From assembly GCA_044228245.1 (NCBI GenBank), contig JBGAVG010000002.1, positions 124,001 to 188,000 of the forward strand: a stretch of 64,000 nucleotides of DNA, written 5' to 3'. Positions 8,471-16,181 of this stretch are shown here, one piece after another. How positions within the stretch are numbered: position 1 is the first letter of the stretch; each line of letters starts with the position of its first letter. The notes below the pieces were generated by a model, which worked only from the letters and a program-made list of their open reading frames with translations, searched no databases and was not told the DNA's origin. Source of the DNA: Methylotenera_A sp044228245 (GTDB lineage Bacteria > Pseudomonadota > Gammaproteobacteria > Burkholderiales > Methylophilaceae). The position numbers and the translations under genes were made by a program.

Positions 8471-10213
8471 TTAATGCTGTTTTGCCCACGTGACAAACTC
8501 GTCAAACGGCATTGGCTTAGCAAAAAAATAGCCCTGGCATTTATGGATTTTCATTTTTTTGATTAGTGCCAGGCATTCTTTATCCTCAACCCCCTCAGCC
8601 AGCACCTCTTTCCCCAGACTGTTTGCCAGCATGGCAATTGATTTTACAATTTCAAAATCATGCTGTGAATGACTGATATCGCGCACGAAAGACTGATCAA
8701 TTTTGATTAAATCGATGGGCATGGTGCGCAGCCGCGAGAGCGATGAAAAGCCCGTGCCGAAGTCATCCAGGGCTAGTCTGAAACCGTTTTCAGATAGCGC
8801 TTTGATCACGGCGCTGGTGGTTTCGTTTTCTTCAAGGATGCCGTTTTCAGTAACTTCAAGAATAATGTCTTTCGGCTGGATCTTCCATAACGCCAGCGCT
8901 TGCAGCAGCAGGTGGGGCAGTTCAATGTCGTATAAATCTTCTGCGCGCAGATTAATCGTGAGATACACTTTTAAGTGATGTTCATGCAACAACTCGCTGG
9001 AAGAACGGCATGCTGAATTGATTAGCCAGCGTGTGAACAATTTGCTTTTACCCAGCTTGTTTAGAATTTCGATGGTCAAGCCCGGAGATATGCTGTAGTC
9101 AGCTTCTTCCGACCAGCGCAATAATAACTCTGCACCGACACATTTTGAGTTTGACAGATTGACAATGGGCTGGAAAAACAAAGTCAGACTGTCTCCGGTA
9201 AATGCTTCCAACACTTTGAGTTCCATATCATGCTGCGCGGACAACTGTTTTTCCAGTTCTTGCGAGTACATCACAAACTGCTGCTGGCTGGAAAAAGCAC
9301 TTTCCAGCGCCAGTTTGGAACAGCCATATAATTCATGCGCTTTTTGAGAAGATTTCTTGGCAAAGGCACAGCCAGTGAATGGCGTGACCAGGACCGATTG
9401 ATTGCCTATGGACACCATTTGCTCGAAGGCGCGCTGCAGTTTGGCTGCGAGTAAATTAAGTTGAATGTCATTGCTCAGGCTGGGAATCAGAATATCGAAC
9501 TGCAAGTTGCCGGTATGGTAAAGCTGGCAATCAGGCGATATATTTTTCTTCAGTCTGAAAGCAACTTTTCGGCTTAATTCAGAGGCAAGTTGTTGTGAAA
9601 AAATGGGATTATGTTTTGCAACTTGAAAATGTATGGAAAACAAGCCAATCAATGGGTTACCCACTTTATTGTTGACGGCGTTTTCTATGCTGTCCAATAT
9701 TTGATTGGCATTAGGCAGTTGCGTAATGGCATCAAAATTGCGTGTGTAATTGAACTGGAATTGCTGATGCTGATGATTGGTTTCTGCAAACAGATCAAAC
9801 AAAAAACAATGCAGCTTGGCCGAGTTGGAAATGCCCAGTTTCGTTTTGAATTCGAAACAGCTAAGAAGATTGAGTACGGCTTGCGCGCTTGCGCCATCTT
9901 GCATGGCGTTGAGCCACAAAAAGATCAGCCGATTAATGCCGGCAGTAAAGGTGTTTAAGTCATGTCCGGTTTGCCAGTTTTTGAGTGCTGAACTCAACTG
10001 AGATAAAAACGGGTTTAACTGCGGGTTTTCTGATATTTCCGCTTGCCCAAGTGCCTTAACATTGACTTTCAGGTTGGAAAACAGCGCTTTTGGTTTAAGT
10101 CCGTAGGCATGTAATTTTTCTAAAACAGCTTGTTCAGTATAGGCAATCTCAACTTCCTGTATTTCCTCCTCCGGAAGTTCTTCACTGGCCGACCTATCTT
10201 CCATCATCATCAT
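8471..10213 (-). CDS. EAL-domain protein with degenerate GGDEF region (predicted c-di-GMP phosphodiesterase)
   Basis: The 580-residue protein is soluble. Its C-terminal EAL domain (about 330-580) keeps every residue needed for c-di-GMP hydrolysis: E362 in the EAL position (here ELL), N421, E453, D483-D484 in DDFGTGFSS, K504, E540 and Q560. Upstream (about 155-320) is a GGDEF-like region that opens normally (FDAITQLPN) but has TGNLQF where GGDEF should be, so it cannot make c-di-GMP. The N-terminal 150 residues are acidic and unrecognised. Translation may begin at any of four consecutive ATGs. It lies 31 bases after an HD-GYP gene, so two c-di-GMP proteins are probably co-expressed. Confidence 0.9.
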   Translation of the reverse strand: MMMMEDRSASEELPEEEIQEVEIAYTEQAVLEKLHAYGLKPKALFSNLKVNVKALGQAEISENPQLNPFLSQLSSALKNWQTGHDLNTFTAGINRLIFLWLNAMQDGASAQAVLNLLSCFEFKTKLGISNSAKLHCFLFDLFAETNHQHQQFQFNYTRNFDAITQLPNANQILDSIENAVNNKVGNPLIGLFSIHFQVAKHNPIFSQQLASELSRKVAFRLKKNISPDCQLYHTGNLQFDILIPSLSNDIQLNLLAAKLQRAFEQMVSIGNQSVLVTPFTGCAFAKKSSQKAHELYGCSKLALESAFSSQQQFVMYSQELEKQLSAQHDMELKVLEAFTGDSLTLFFQPIVNLSNSKCVGAELLLRWSEEADYSISPGLTIEILNKLGKSKLFTRWLINSACRSSSELLHEHHLKVYLTINLRAEDLYDIELPHLLLQALALWKIQPKDIILEVTENGILEENETTSAVIKALSENGFRLALDDFGTGFSSLSRLRTMPIDLIKIDQSFVRDISHSQHDFEIVKSIAMLANSLGKEVLAEGVEDKECLALIKKMKIHKCQGYFFAKPMPFDEFVTWAKQH

Positions 10214-10244
10214 TTGAAGCTACCAGTCAAAAACCGTTGTTGGT

Positions 10245-11837
10245 CTAAACATAAAAATCAGCTGGGTTTAAGCCGTAGCTGTCAGGAGGCAGGCTTTTTA
10301 TTATTCTGTAAGGTTCGCCTGCTGGCGTAGACGGGCTGTTCAGCAGGTTTAGAATGACAGGCGATGTGTAGCGCGATTTATCAGGCGCCAGCAAGAGCAT
10401 TAATCTTGGCAGCAGCCTTCTGACCTGGTTCTGTTGTATGACCACGCCCACTTCGCCCGTATTAAGCTCAACCAGCGAGCTGACTGGATACATGCCCATG
10501 AACTGGACAAGCTGATCGATTAATTCACTGCTGAATAGTTTTCCACTCAGTTGATGAATTTTATCCAGCGCTTCCTGGTGAAAAACGCCTTTGGCATAAG
10601 ATTTATGGCTCGTGATGGCGCAATAGGTATCAATCAGGCCTGCGATTTGTGAAGCCAGGTCAATCTGGCTTTCTCGTAGCTGTTTTGGATAACCACTGCC
10701 ATCCGCGCGCTCATGATGCTGTGCCACCATATCAATCACTGGAAGCGGAATGTCCGGTGTTTTTTCAAGAATTTTGAGGCTTTCATCCACGTGTTTTTTT
10801 GCGTACTCGTATTCTTCACGCGAGAGCTTTCCTTCTTTCAGCAGCACATCGGCAGAAAGTTTTACCTTGCCGACATCCTGCAGTAAGCCGGCCAGACCCA
10901 ATTCTTTAATCTGTTTTTTAGACAGCGCCAGGAAATTGCCGAAAGCCATTAAGGTGATGGAGACATGCAAGGCGTGATTGTATGAGTAGTCATCGGTCTG
11001 CTTCAGTTTTGCCAGCCACAGCAATGCATCGGGTACGCGGCCAATACTTTCAACCATACTGTCCAGAATTTCACTTACAGCGGTCAAGTCGAGATTTTGC
11101 TCATTTGCTACCGCATCAAATATCTCTCTGGTTGCTACTTGCGATTGTTCATAAACCGGATAGATGATCGCGATTTCATTTTCGACAGGCGGTTCTTCCT
11201 CGTAAATTGTTACTTTGTAGCCGTCACTGGAATCACTACCTGTTTTATTGATTTTAGAAGCGTCATCAATCGTGGATTTAAGTTTATTGCGTCTGAATAG
11301 ATTACCGAAAAAACCGCCAACATCTTCGGCCAGCTGTTTGGCCATGGGTTTTTGTTGGGGGTTGGTTTCGGTTTGGTAGGGAAAAGCTTCCTGGGCTGCC
11401 GTATTCGCCCCATATTTCAAGTTATAAACCGTGCCGTCCTGGCTATTACGCTCAACATTCCGAGGTGCCTGGTGATTTTTTAGTTCGCGAAGAATTTCAA
11501 AGAAAGAGGTCTTGTTGGCAAACCGAGGATCTATATTGCCCCCCGGTTTTTTGTCTGAAAAAGTCTTTCCTGGATCTTTGATGCGTATAGCCGCACCTTC
11601 GCGTTTGATGGCAAAGTCTTGTTTGGTGGGAGCAGAAAATTGGTTGCCTACGGATCTGGTGCGGTCAATATACACGAATTTGCAGATTGACCGGAGCTTG
11701 TCCAGGTCGGACTGGTCATCCAGCAAAAAGCCTTGCAGCATGAATGGTGTGCCTTCCCAAGGCCTGTCCAGATCGGTCACATACATGCCAAGCTCAAGTC
11801 TTTCAGCCGCTATCTGTTCTTTTTTTAAATCAATCAT
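10245..11837 (-). CDS. HD-GYP domain protein with DUF3391 N-terminus; HD dyad altered to QD
   Basis: A 530-residue protein from Met 11837. Residues 1-125 resemble DUF3391 (LKKEQIAAERLELGMYVTDLDRPW), a linker of about 130 residues follows, and an HD-GYP domain covers about 240-450. HD-GYP proteins hydrolyse c-di-GMP at a metal centre. Here His288, His349, the H374-H375-E376 triad, D403 and the SGYP motif are present, but the HD pair reads Q320-D321 in GLLQDVGK. The lost His is a metal ligand in the family, so activity may be altered or absent. The start overlaps the preceding deacetylase-like gene by 8 bases, so they form one operon. Confidence 0.9.
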   Translation of the reverse strand: MIDLKKEQIAAERLELGMYVTDLDRPWEGTPFMLQGFLLDDQSDLDKLRSICKFVYIDRTRSVGNQFSAPTKQDFAIKREGAAIRIKDPGKTFSDKKPGGNIDPRFANKTSFFEILRELKNHQAPRNVERNSQDGTVYNLKYGANTAAQEAFPYQTETNPQQKPMAKQLAEDVGGFFGNLFRRNKLKSTIDDASKINKTGSDSSDGYKVTIYEEEPPVENEIAIIYPVYEQSQVATREIFDAVANEQNLDLTAVSEILDSMVESIGRVPDALLWLAKLKQTDDYSYNHALHVSITLMAFGNFLALSKKQIKELGLAGLLQDVGKVKLSADVLLKEGKLSREEYEYAKKHVDESLKILEKTPDIPLPVIDMVAQHHERADGSGYPKQLRESQIDLASQIAGLIDTYCAITSHKSYAKGVFHQEALDKIHQLSGKLFSSELIDQLVQFMGMYPVSSLVELNTGEVGVVIQQNQVRRLLPRLMLLLAPDKSRYTSPVILNLLNSPSTPAGEPYRIIKSLPPDSYGLNPADFYV

Positions 11838-12759
11838 TTTTAGCCAAGCTATTAATATGTGCCCAGGCACTTTGCGCTAGAGATGGTAAATGATAGCCTC
11901 CCTCAAGTGAAGATACAATCCTGTTTTTTGCGTATTTTGCGGCAAATTCTTTTATGAATGCGGTTATCCACGCATAATCCTCTTCAATCAGGGTTAAATC
12001 TGCCAGCGGGTCATTCAAATGCGCATCAAACCCGGCGGAAACAAATATTATCTCGGGCTTAAAGCCATCCAAGGCAGGCGCGAATTCAGTCATGACGGCC
12101 TTTCTAAAATCCTCGCGCTTGGTCTTTGCGGCCAAGGGGACGTTAATCATGTTTTTGCTACGCGTTTCTGCGCCACGATGCGGATAAAACGGATGCTGAA
12201 AAGTAGAGCAGAGCATGACGTTCGGATTGCTGCTGAAGATGTCCTCGGTACCGTCGCCATGATGGACATCAAAGTCAACAATGGCAGCCCGTTCGATCGG
12301 GTATTGCGACATGGCGTGCGCAACGCCGACGGCAATATGGTTAAAAATGCAGAAACCTGCGCTGTTGGCGCGTCCTGCGTGGTGGCCGGGTGGGCGCACA
12401 CAGCAAAATGCATTTTTGGCTTTGCCTGTTAATACTAAATCTGTGGCCAAGACGACTGCACCGCTTGCATGCAAGGCTGCGGACAAGCTCATCGGCCCCA
12501 TGGCGGTGTCGCCGTCCAGGCGCACCAATCCTGCCTTGGGGGCAATGCTGTGAATGTAATCAACATAATCGGCAGAATGCACGCGCCCGAGCTGTGCTTT
12601 GGTAGCTGCCGGTGCCTCGTAAAACTGCAGTTTTTCTTTTAAATCGGAAGCGGTCACAGCATTTTTTATGGCTGTGATGCGCGCAGGCGATTCAGGATGG
12701 CTGCCGTCCATGACGTGCAGCAAAGTATCCGGGTGCGAAATAAAAGCGGTATTTGCCAT
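11830..12759 (-). CDS. Histone deacetylase / acetylpolyamine amidohydrolase family protein
   Basis: The 309-residue zinc hydrolase is homologous to class II histone deacetylases. Signatures are RPPGHHAG (the paired catalytic His), DFDVHHGDG (zinc-binding Asp and His) and the later SAGFDAHLNDPL with the second zinc Asp. Bacterial members act on acetylpolyamines, acetyllysine or other N-acyl amines; the substrate cannot be told from sequence. It follows rsgA by 14 bases and overlaps the HD-GYP start by 8 bases, which ties it to a c-di-GMP gene pair. There is no signal peptide, so it is cytoplasmic. Confidence 0.92.
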   Translation of the reverse strand: MANTAFISHPDTLLHVMDGSHPESPARITAIKNAVTASDLKEKLQFYEAPAATKAQLGRVHSADYVDYIHSIAPKAGLVRLDGDTAMGPMSLSAALHASGAVVLATDLVLTGKAKNAFCCVRPPGHHAGRANSAGFCIFNHIAVGVAHAMSQYPIERAAIVDFDVHHGDGTEDIFSSNPNVMLCSTFQHPFYPHRGAETRSKNMINVPLAAKTKREDFRKAVMTEFAPALDGFKPEIIFVSAGFDAHLNDPLADLTLIEEDYAWITAFIKEFAAKYAKNRIVSSLEGGYHLPSLAQSAWAHINSLAKND

Positions 12760-12773
12760 AATTTAGAGGCTCC

Positions 12774-13637
12774 TTAATCGCGATCTTCCTGTGCTAGCTC
12801 CTGATAATAGCCTAGTCTTGCAGCGGATATTTTGCCATGATTGACGGCGTTTATCACGGCGCAATCCGGTTCATGCAGGTGTTTGCAGTTATTAAAGCGG
12901 CATTTGCCCAAGTATGGCCTGAATTCTTTAAACGCCAGCTCTAGCTCTAGCTGGGTAAGATGGTGCAGGCCAAACTCCTGCAAGCCGGGTGAATCAATCA
13001 GGCTGCTGGTTGTATCCAAATGGTATAAATGCGCCGCCGTGGTGGTATGTTTGCCGCTATCCAGCGCGTCGCTCATCGCTTGCGTGCGTACTTGCTGGCC
13101 GGGCAGCAGTTTGTTGATAATAGTGGATTTGCCCATACCGGATTGGCCTACCAGCACACTTTGATGATTGGCAAGATATGGCCGCAGTTCGGCAATGTCC
13201 TCAACCGCAGACAAATACACGACTTGGTAGCCCAGATCCTGATATAGCTGGAGTGTTTTTTTTGCGTCACCAGCATCAGCCAGGTCACATTTATTCAGCA
13301 CAATCAATGGCTTGATGTTGGCGGCTTCCGCGGCTACCAGACAGCGGTTGAGTAAAGCTTCATAAAAGCTGGGCTGGGTTGCCAGCACAATCACGATTTG
13401 CGTGACATTAGAGGCGAGAATTTTGCTTTTGAAAGCGTTACTGCGATAGAGCAGGGATTTGCGCGGCTGGCTTGATTCTACAACGCCTTCAGCGGTGTCG
13501 GTGAGCTTGATGGTCACAATGTCGCCACAGGCCAAATCGGTTTTTTTTCCGCGCGTGACGCAACTGATGCGCGATTTGTCTGCCAACTCTACTTCGTAAC
13601 GTTTGCCGTAAGCGGCAACCACCAAGCCCTGTAACAT
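12774..13637 (-). CDS. rsgA: Ribosome small subunit biogenesis GTPase RsgA
   Basis: The 287-residue circularly permuted GTPase helps mature the 30S subunit. An N-terminal OB fold (about 1-65) is followed by the permuted motif order G4 (NKCDLAD), G1 (GQSGMGKST) and G3 (DSPGLQEF). The C-terminal zinc domain has Cys and His ligands in CRFNNCKHLHEPDC. All are RsgA hallmarks. It belongs to a minus-strand series with a cytochrome c and an M48 protease upstream and the deacetylase-like gene 14 bases downstream. Confidence 0.97.
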   Translation of the reverse strand: MLQGLVVAAYGKRYEVELADKSRISCVTRGKKTDLACGDIVTIKLTDTAEGVVESSQPRKSLLYRSNAFKSKILASNVTQIVIVLATQPSFYEALLNRCLVAAEAANIKPLIVLNKCDLADAGDAKKTLQLYQDLGYQVVYLSAVEDIAELRPYLANHQSVLVGQSGMGKSTIINKLLPGQQVRTQAMSDALDSGKHTTTAAHLYHLDTTSSLIDSPGLQEFGLHHLTQLELELAFKEFRPYLGKCRFNNCKHLHEPDCAVINAVNHGKISAARLGYYQELAQEDRD

Positions 13638-13671
13638 ATTCAGGCCCAGCTTAACATTTTAAAATTTGCAT

Positions 13672-13983
13672 TTATTTTTCAAATTTGTAGTAAGTCTGGT
13701 TCAAATAAGCCGCCACATTGAGCTCTTCATCTTCAAACCACTTCAGGCCAAGCATGGTGTTGCAGCTGCGCACTTGAGCCACCAGACCTTTGGAGGTTTT
13801 CACTTTTGGATCTTCACGCGTGTAAATGCCAGAGCCATCGCCACCGTAGCTTGAAGCATGGCAGCTGATGCAGTTTTTTTCAACCAAAGTCTTGCCCGCT
13901 TTCACGTCTGCCTTGGCAAACATGTCGTTAGCGACAGCATTCAAGCTAAACAAATATAACAACGGCAGTAATATTTTCGTCAT
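13672..13983 (-). CDS. Small periplasmic monohaem cytochrome c
   Basis: The 103-residue protein has a signal peptide (about 1-18, cut after VANA-like sequence) and one haem c site, CISCH, at about residues 38-42. A Met in the NTMLGLKW segment is a possible sixth ligand. The redox partner is unknown. It sits between rsgA and an M48 protease gene, 34 and 19 bases away, so it is probably co-transcribed with them. The context gives no direct clue to an electron-transfer chain. Confidence 0.9.
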   Translation of the reverse strand: MTKILLPLLYLFSLNAVANDMFAKADVKAGKTLVEKNCISCHASSYGGDGSGIYTREDPKVKTSKGLVAQVRSCNTMLGLKWFEDEELNVAAYLNQTYYKFEK

Positions 13984-14002
13984 CGCTTATACCTTTCATT
14001 CG

Positions 14003-15274
14003 CTAATTTGCAGTATACGCTGCTAATTTAGAAATGCGAATGCTTGCAGGCGGATGTGAGTCATAAAACGCCGAGTGCAACGGGTCTGGCGTGAGCGTAG
14101 AAGCGTTATCGCGGTAAAGCTTAACCAAAGCCTCAATCAGGTGATTAGCACTGGCGTGCTTTGCGGCGTAATCGTCAGCTTCGAACTCGTTTTTGCGTGA
14201 ATAACTTGCCATCAGCGGGCGCAGCAAAAATAAAAACACAGGTGATACCAGCAAAAATAAAATCAACGCCATGTGATTGCTCGGCGTAGTGACGCCTAAA
14301 CCATTGTAAAACCAGGTTTGGTTCATTAGCCAGCCCAGCAAGGCCAAGCCAAGAAAGCTTACAAAGAACATCAGGGCGATACGCTTGATGACGTGATGAT
14401 GCTTAAAATGCCCCAGTTCGTGCGCCAGTACTGCCTCGATTTCTTCAGTGCTTAAGCGGTCTAATAGCGTATCAAAAAACACCACGCGTTTACTGCTGCC
14501 AAAGCCGGTAAAGTAGGCATTGCCATGACTGCTGCGAGCAGAGCCATCCATTACGAACAAGCCTTGCGACTTGAAGCCGCATTTGGTGAGCAGTGCTTCA
14601 ATGCGCGATTTAAGGTTTTCATCGGCAAGCGGCGTGAATTTGTTAAATAACGGCGCGATAAAAGTAGGGTAAACCGCGAGCATGAGAATATTAAAGATGC
14701 TCCAGATTACCCATAAATAAAACCACCAGTATTGACCCGCACCTTGCATCAGCCAAAGTGCTGCAAACAGAATAGGCAAGCCCAGCGCCAGGCCGACCAG
14801 GCCGTGCTTGATTAAGTCGGTAAAAAACATGCGTGGCGTCATTTTGTTAAAACCGAACTTTTCATCGACAACAAAGGTTTTATAGTATTCGAAAGGCAAG
14901 TCTATGCAGGCGCTGATCAGCATGGCACTGCAAATCACCAATGCGCCGCGAATAATCTCGTGGTCGGTCAAAACATTGCGCCAGCTATCGTCCAGCCACT
15001 GCAAGCCGCCGCCAATGGTGAATGCGGCCAATAATAAGGCTTGCATCACAACCTCAGCCAGTGCCAGCCTGGTTTTTGCAGTGGAATAGTCTGCCGCTTT
15101 TTGATGCGCCTCTAAAGAAATATTGGCTGAAAACGCACTGGGTACTTGGGTGCGGTTTGCTTGCACATATGCGATTTGCCGCGACCCCAGCCAAAGCCGG
15201 GTAAGTGTCGTTGCGAGGAGTAAAACGATAAAAACGAGTGTTAAAGTTGTCGCAGGTGTGAGTGTGGATGCCAT
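14003..15274 (-). CDS. M48 family membrane metallopeptidase (Ste24-like)
   Basis: The 423-residue integral membrane protein resembles CAAX-type/Ste24 zinc endopeptidases. The zinc motif HELGH has H285, E286 and H289, and the third ligand is E365 in NEFEADDYA. An N-terminal M48-associated region (about 10-200) carries several predicted membrane helices; two more lie at about 300-320 and 335-355. In bacteria these proteases have a membrane protein quality role; no substrate is shown here. It is divergent from orn, and the ATG at 15274 leaves about 100 bases between the starts. Confidence 0.93.
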   Translation of the reverse strand: MASTLTPATTLTLVFIVLLLATTLTRLWLGSRQIAYVQANRTQVPSAFSANISLEAHQKAADYSTAKTRLALAEVVMQALLLAAFTIGGGLQWLDDSWRNVLTDHEIIRGALVICSAMLISACIDLPFEYYKTFVVDEKFGFNKMTPRMFFTDLIKHGLVGLALGLPILFAALWLMQGAGQYWWFYLWVIWSIFNILMLAVYPTFIAPLFNKFTPLADENLKSRIEALLTKCGFKSQGLFVMDGSARSSHGNAYFTGFGSSKRVVFFDTLLDRLSTEEIEAVLAHELGHFKHHHVIKRIALMFFVSFLGLALLGWLMNQTWFYNGLGVTTPSNHMALILFLLVSPVFLFLLRPLMASYSRKNEFEADDYAAKHASANHLIEALVKLYRDNASTLTPDPLHSAFYDSHPPASIRISKLAAYTAN

Positions 15275-15374
15275 GATATTTCTAAATTTAAGTTAAACTA
15301 CACGTATTCTGAAGCATTTGCAGGGAATTGGTTCACTGCTGGTGCTGTTATACGCTATTTTAATGGAAATCATG

Positions 15375-15935
15375 ATGGAAGCCGCAAGCAATAATATCAA
15401 CAACGAAAATTTAATCTGGCTGGACATGGAAATGAGTGGCTTGTTGCCAGACTCAGACCGCATTCTGGAACTGGCTGTGGTAGTCACAGATGCCGAATTA
15501 AACGTGCTGGGCGAATCGCCAGTTTTAGTCATACACCAGACAGACGCGGTACTGGATGGCATGGATGCCTGGAATAAGGGCACGCATGGCCGCAGCGGCC
15601 TGATTGACAAGGTGAAAGCGTCTACCTTGGATGAAGCCGCCGCTACCGAGCAAATGATTGCCTACTTAAAGCAATTTGTACCAGCCGGGAAATCGCCTAT
15701 GTGCGGCAATTCTATTTGTCAGGATAGGCGCTTTATGGCGCGCTATATGCCTGATCTGGAAGCCTATTTTCATTACCGCAATCTGGATGTGAGCGTGTTT
15801 AAGGAGCTTGCGCGCCGCTGGAAGCCAGAAATTTATTCGGGATTCAAGAAAGCCAGCAAACATGAAGCCTTGGCAGATATTTACGAATCTATCGACGAAC
15901 TGAAGTATTACCGCGAGCATTTTATTGTGAAATAA
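15375..15935 (+). CDS. orn: Oligoribonuclease
   Basis: Orn degrades 2-5 nt RNAs to mononucleotides and hydrolyses pGpG, the product of EAL-type phosphodiesterases, so it completes the c-di-GMP breakdown suggested by the neighbouring EAL gene. The DEDDh exonuclease has DMEMSG at its start and the later acidic and His residues in KKASKHEALADI. ATG 15375 gives 186 residues, near the family's 181, and has GGAA six bases upstream. Earlier in-frame ATGs (15363, 15372) are possible. The end faces glgA across a palindromic element. Confidence 0.95.
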   Translation: MEAASNNINNENLIWLDMEMSGLLPDSDRILELAVVVTDAELNVLGESPVLVIHQTDAVLDGMDAWNKGTHGRSGLIDKVKASTLDEAAATEQMIAYLKQFVPAGKSPMCGNSICQDRRFMARYMPDLEAYFHYRNLDVSVFKELARRWKPEIYSGFKKASKHEALADIYESIDELKYYREHFIVK

Positions 15936-15949
15936 GCAGTAGATTTTTG

Positions 15950-16072
15950 TAAATTAATTTGTTTGAGATGAAGTGCTAGACGGACGGAACGCAGGAGCCG
16001 AGATAGTGCGCGGTTGTATAGCGAGGCTGCGAACATCGTCCAACGATGCAATTTGCTTAGACAATTAATTTA
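15950..16072 (+). repeat. 123-bp imperfect palindrome with near-identical A+T-rich inverted ends
   Basis: The stretch between the orn stop and the glgA terminator begins TAAATTAATTTGT and ends ACAATTAATTTA, inverted copies differing by one base. Inside are nested inverted segments: GGACG (15982-15986) with CGTCC (16037-16041), CGCA (15990-15993) with TGCG (16028-16031), and GCC with GGC nearer the centre. The core is GC-rich, unlike the ends. It could fold into a long hairpin and has the look of a short non-coding mobile or intergenic repeat. I see no second copy in this window. Confidence 0.55.
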
Positions 16073-16076
16073 GAAT

Positions 16077-16114
16077 AAAAAAAGAGGCGCAACATCATTT
16101 TGTGTATACGCCCC
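16077..16114 (-). terminator. Intrinsic terminator of glgA
   Basis: Read on the minus strand, GGGGCG, a loop of about 19 bases and CGCCTC form a six-pair stem with one G-U pair, followed by seven T residues. It lies 68 bases past the glgA stop and is correctly oriented for it. Confidence 0.7.
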
Positions 16115-16141
16115 TAGGGAGGAGAAGTTAGCTTTGGAGAA

Positions 16142-16159
16142 GCTTGATTAATATCAAGC
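16142..16159. other. Palindrome GCTTGAT-N4-ATCAAGC downstream of glgA
   Basis: Seven-base arms are perfectly inverted around a 4-base centre. The core TTGAT-N4-ATCAA equals the FNR/Anr consensus, but the site lies between the ends of two convergent genes (orn and glgA), 22 bases past the glgA stop. A role as an RNA hairpin at the 3' end of the glgA message is more likely than a promoter site. Confidence 0.4.
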
Positions 16160-16181
16160 ATCAACCATGCCAATTTATTCT

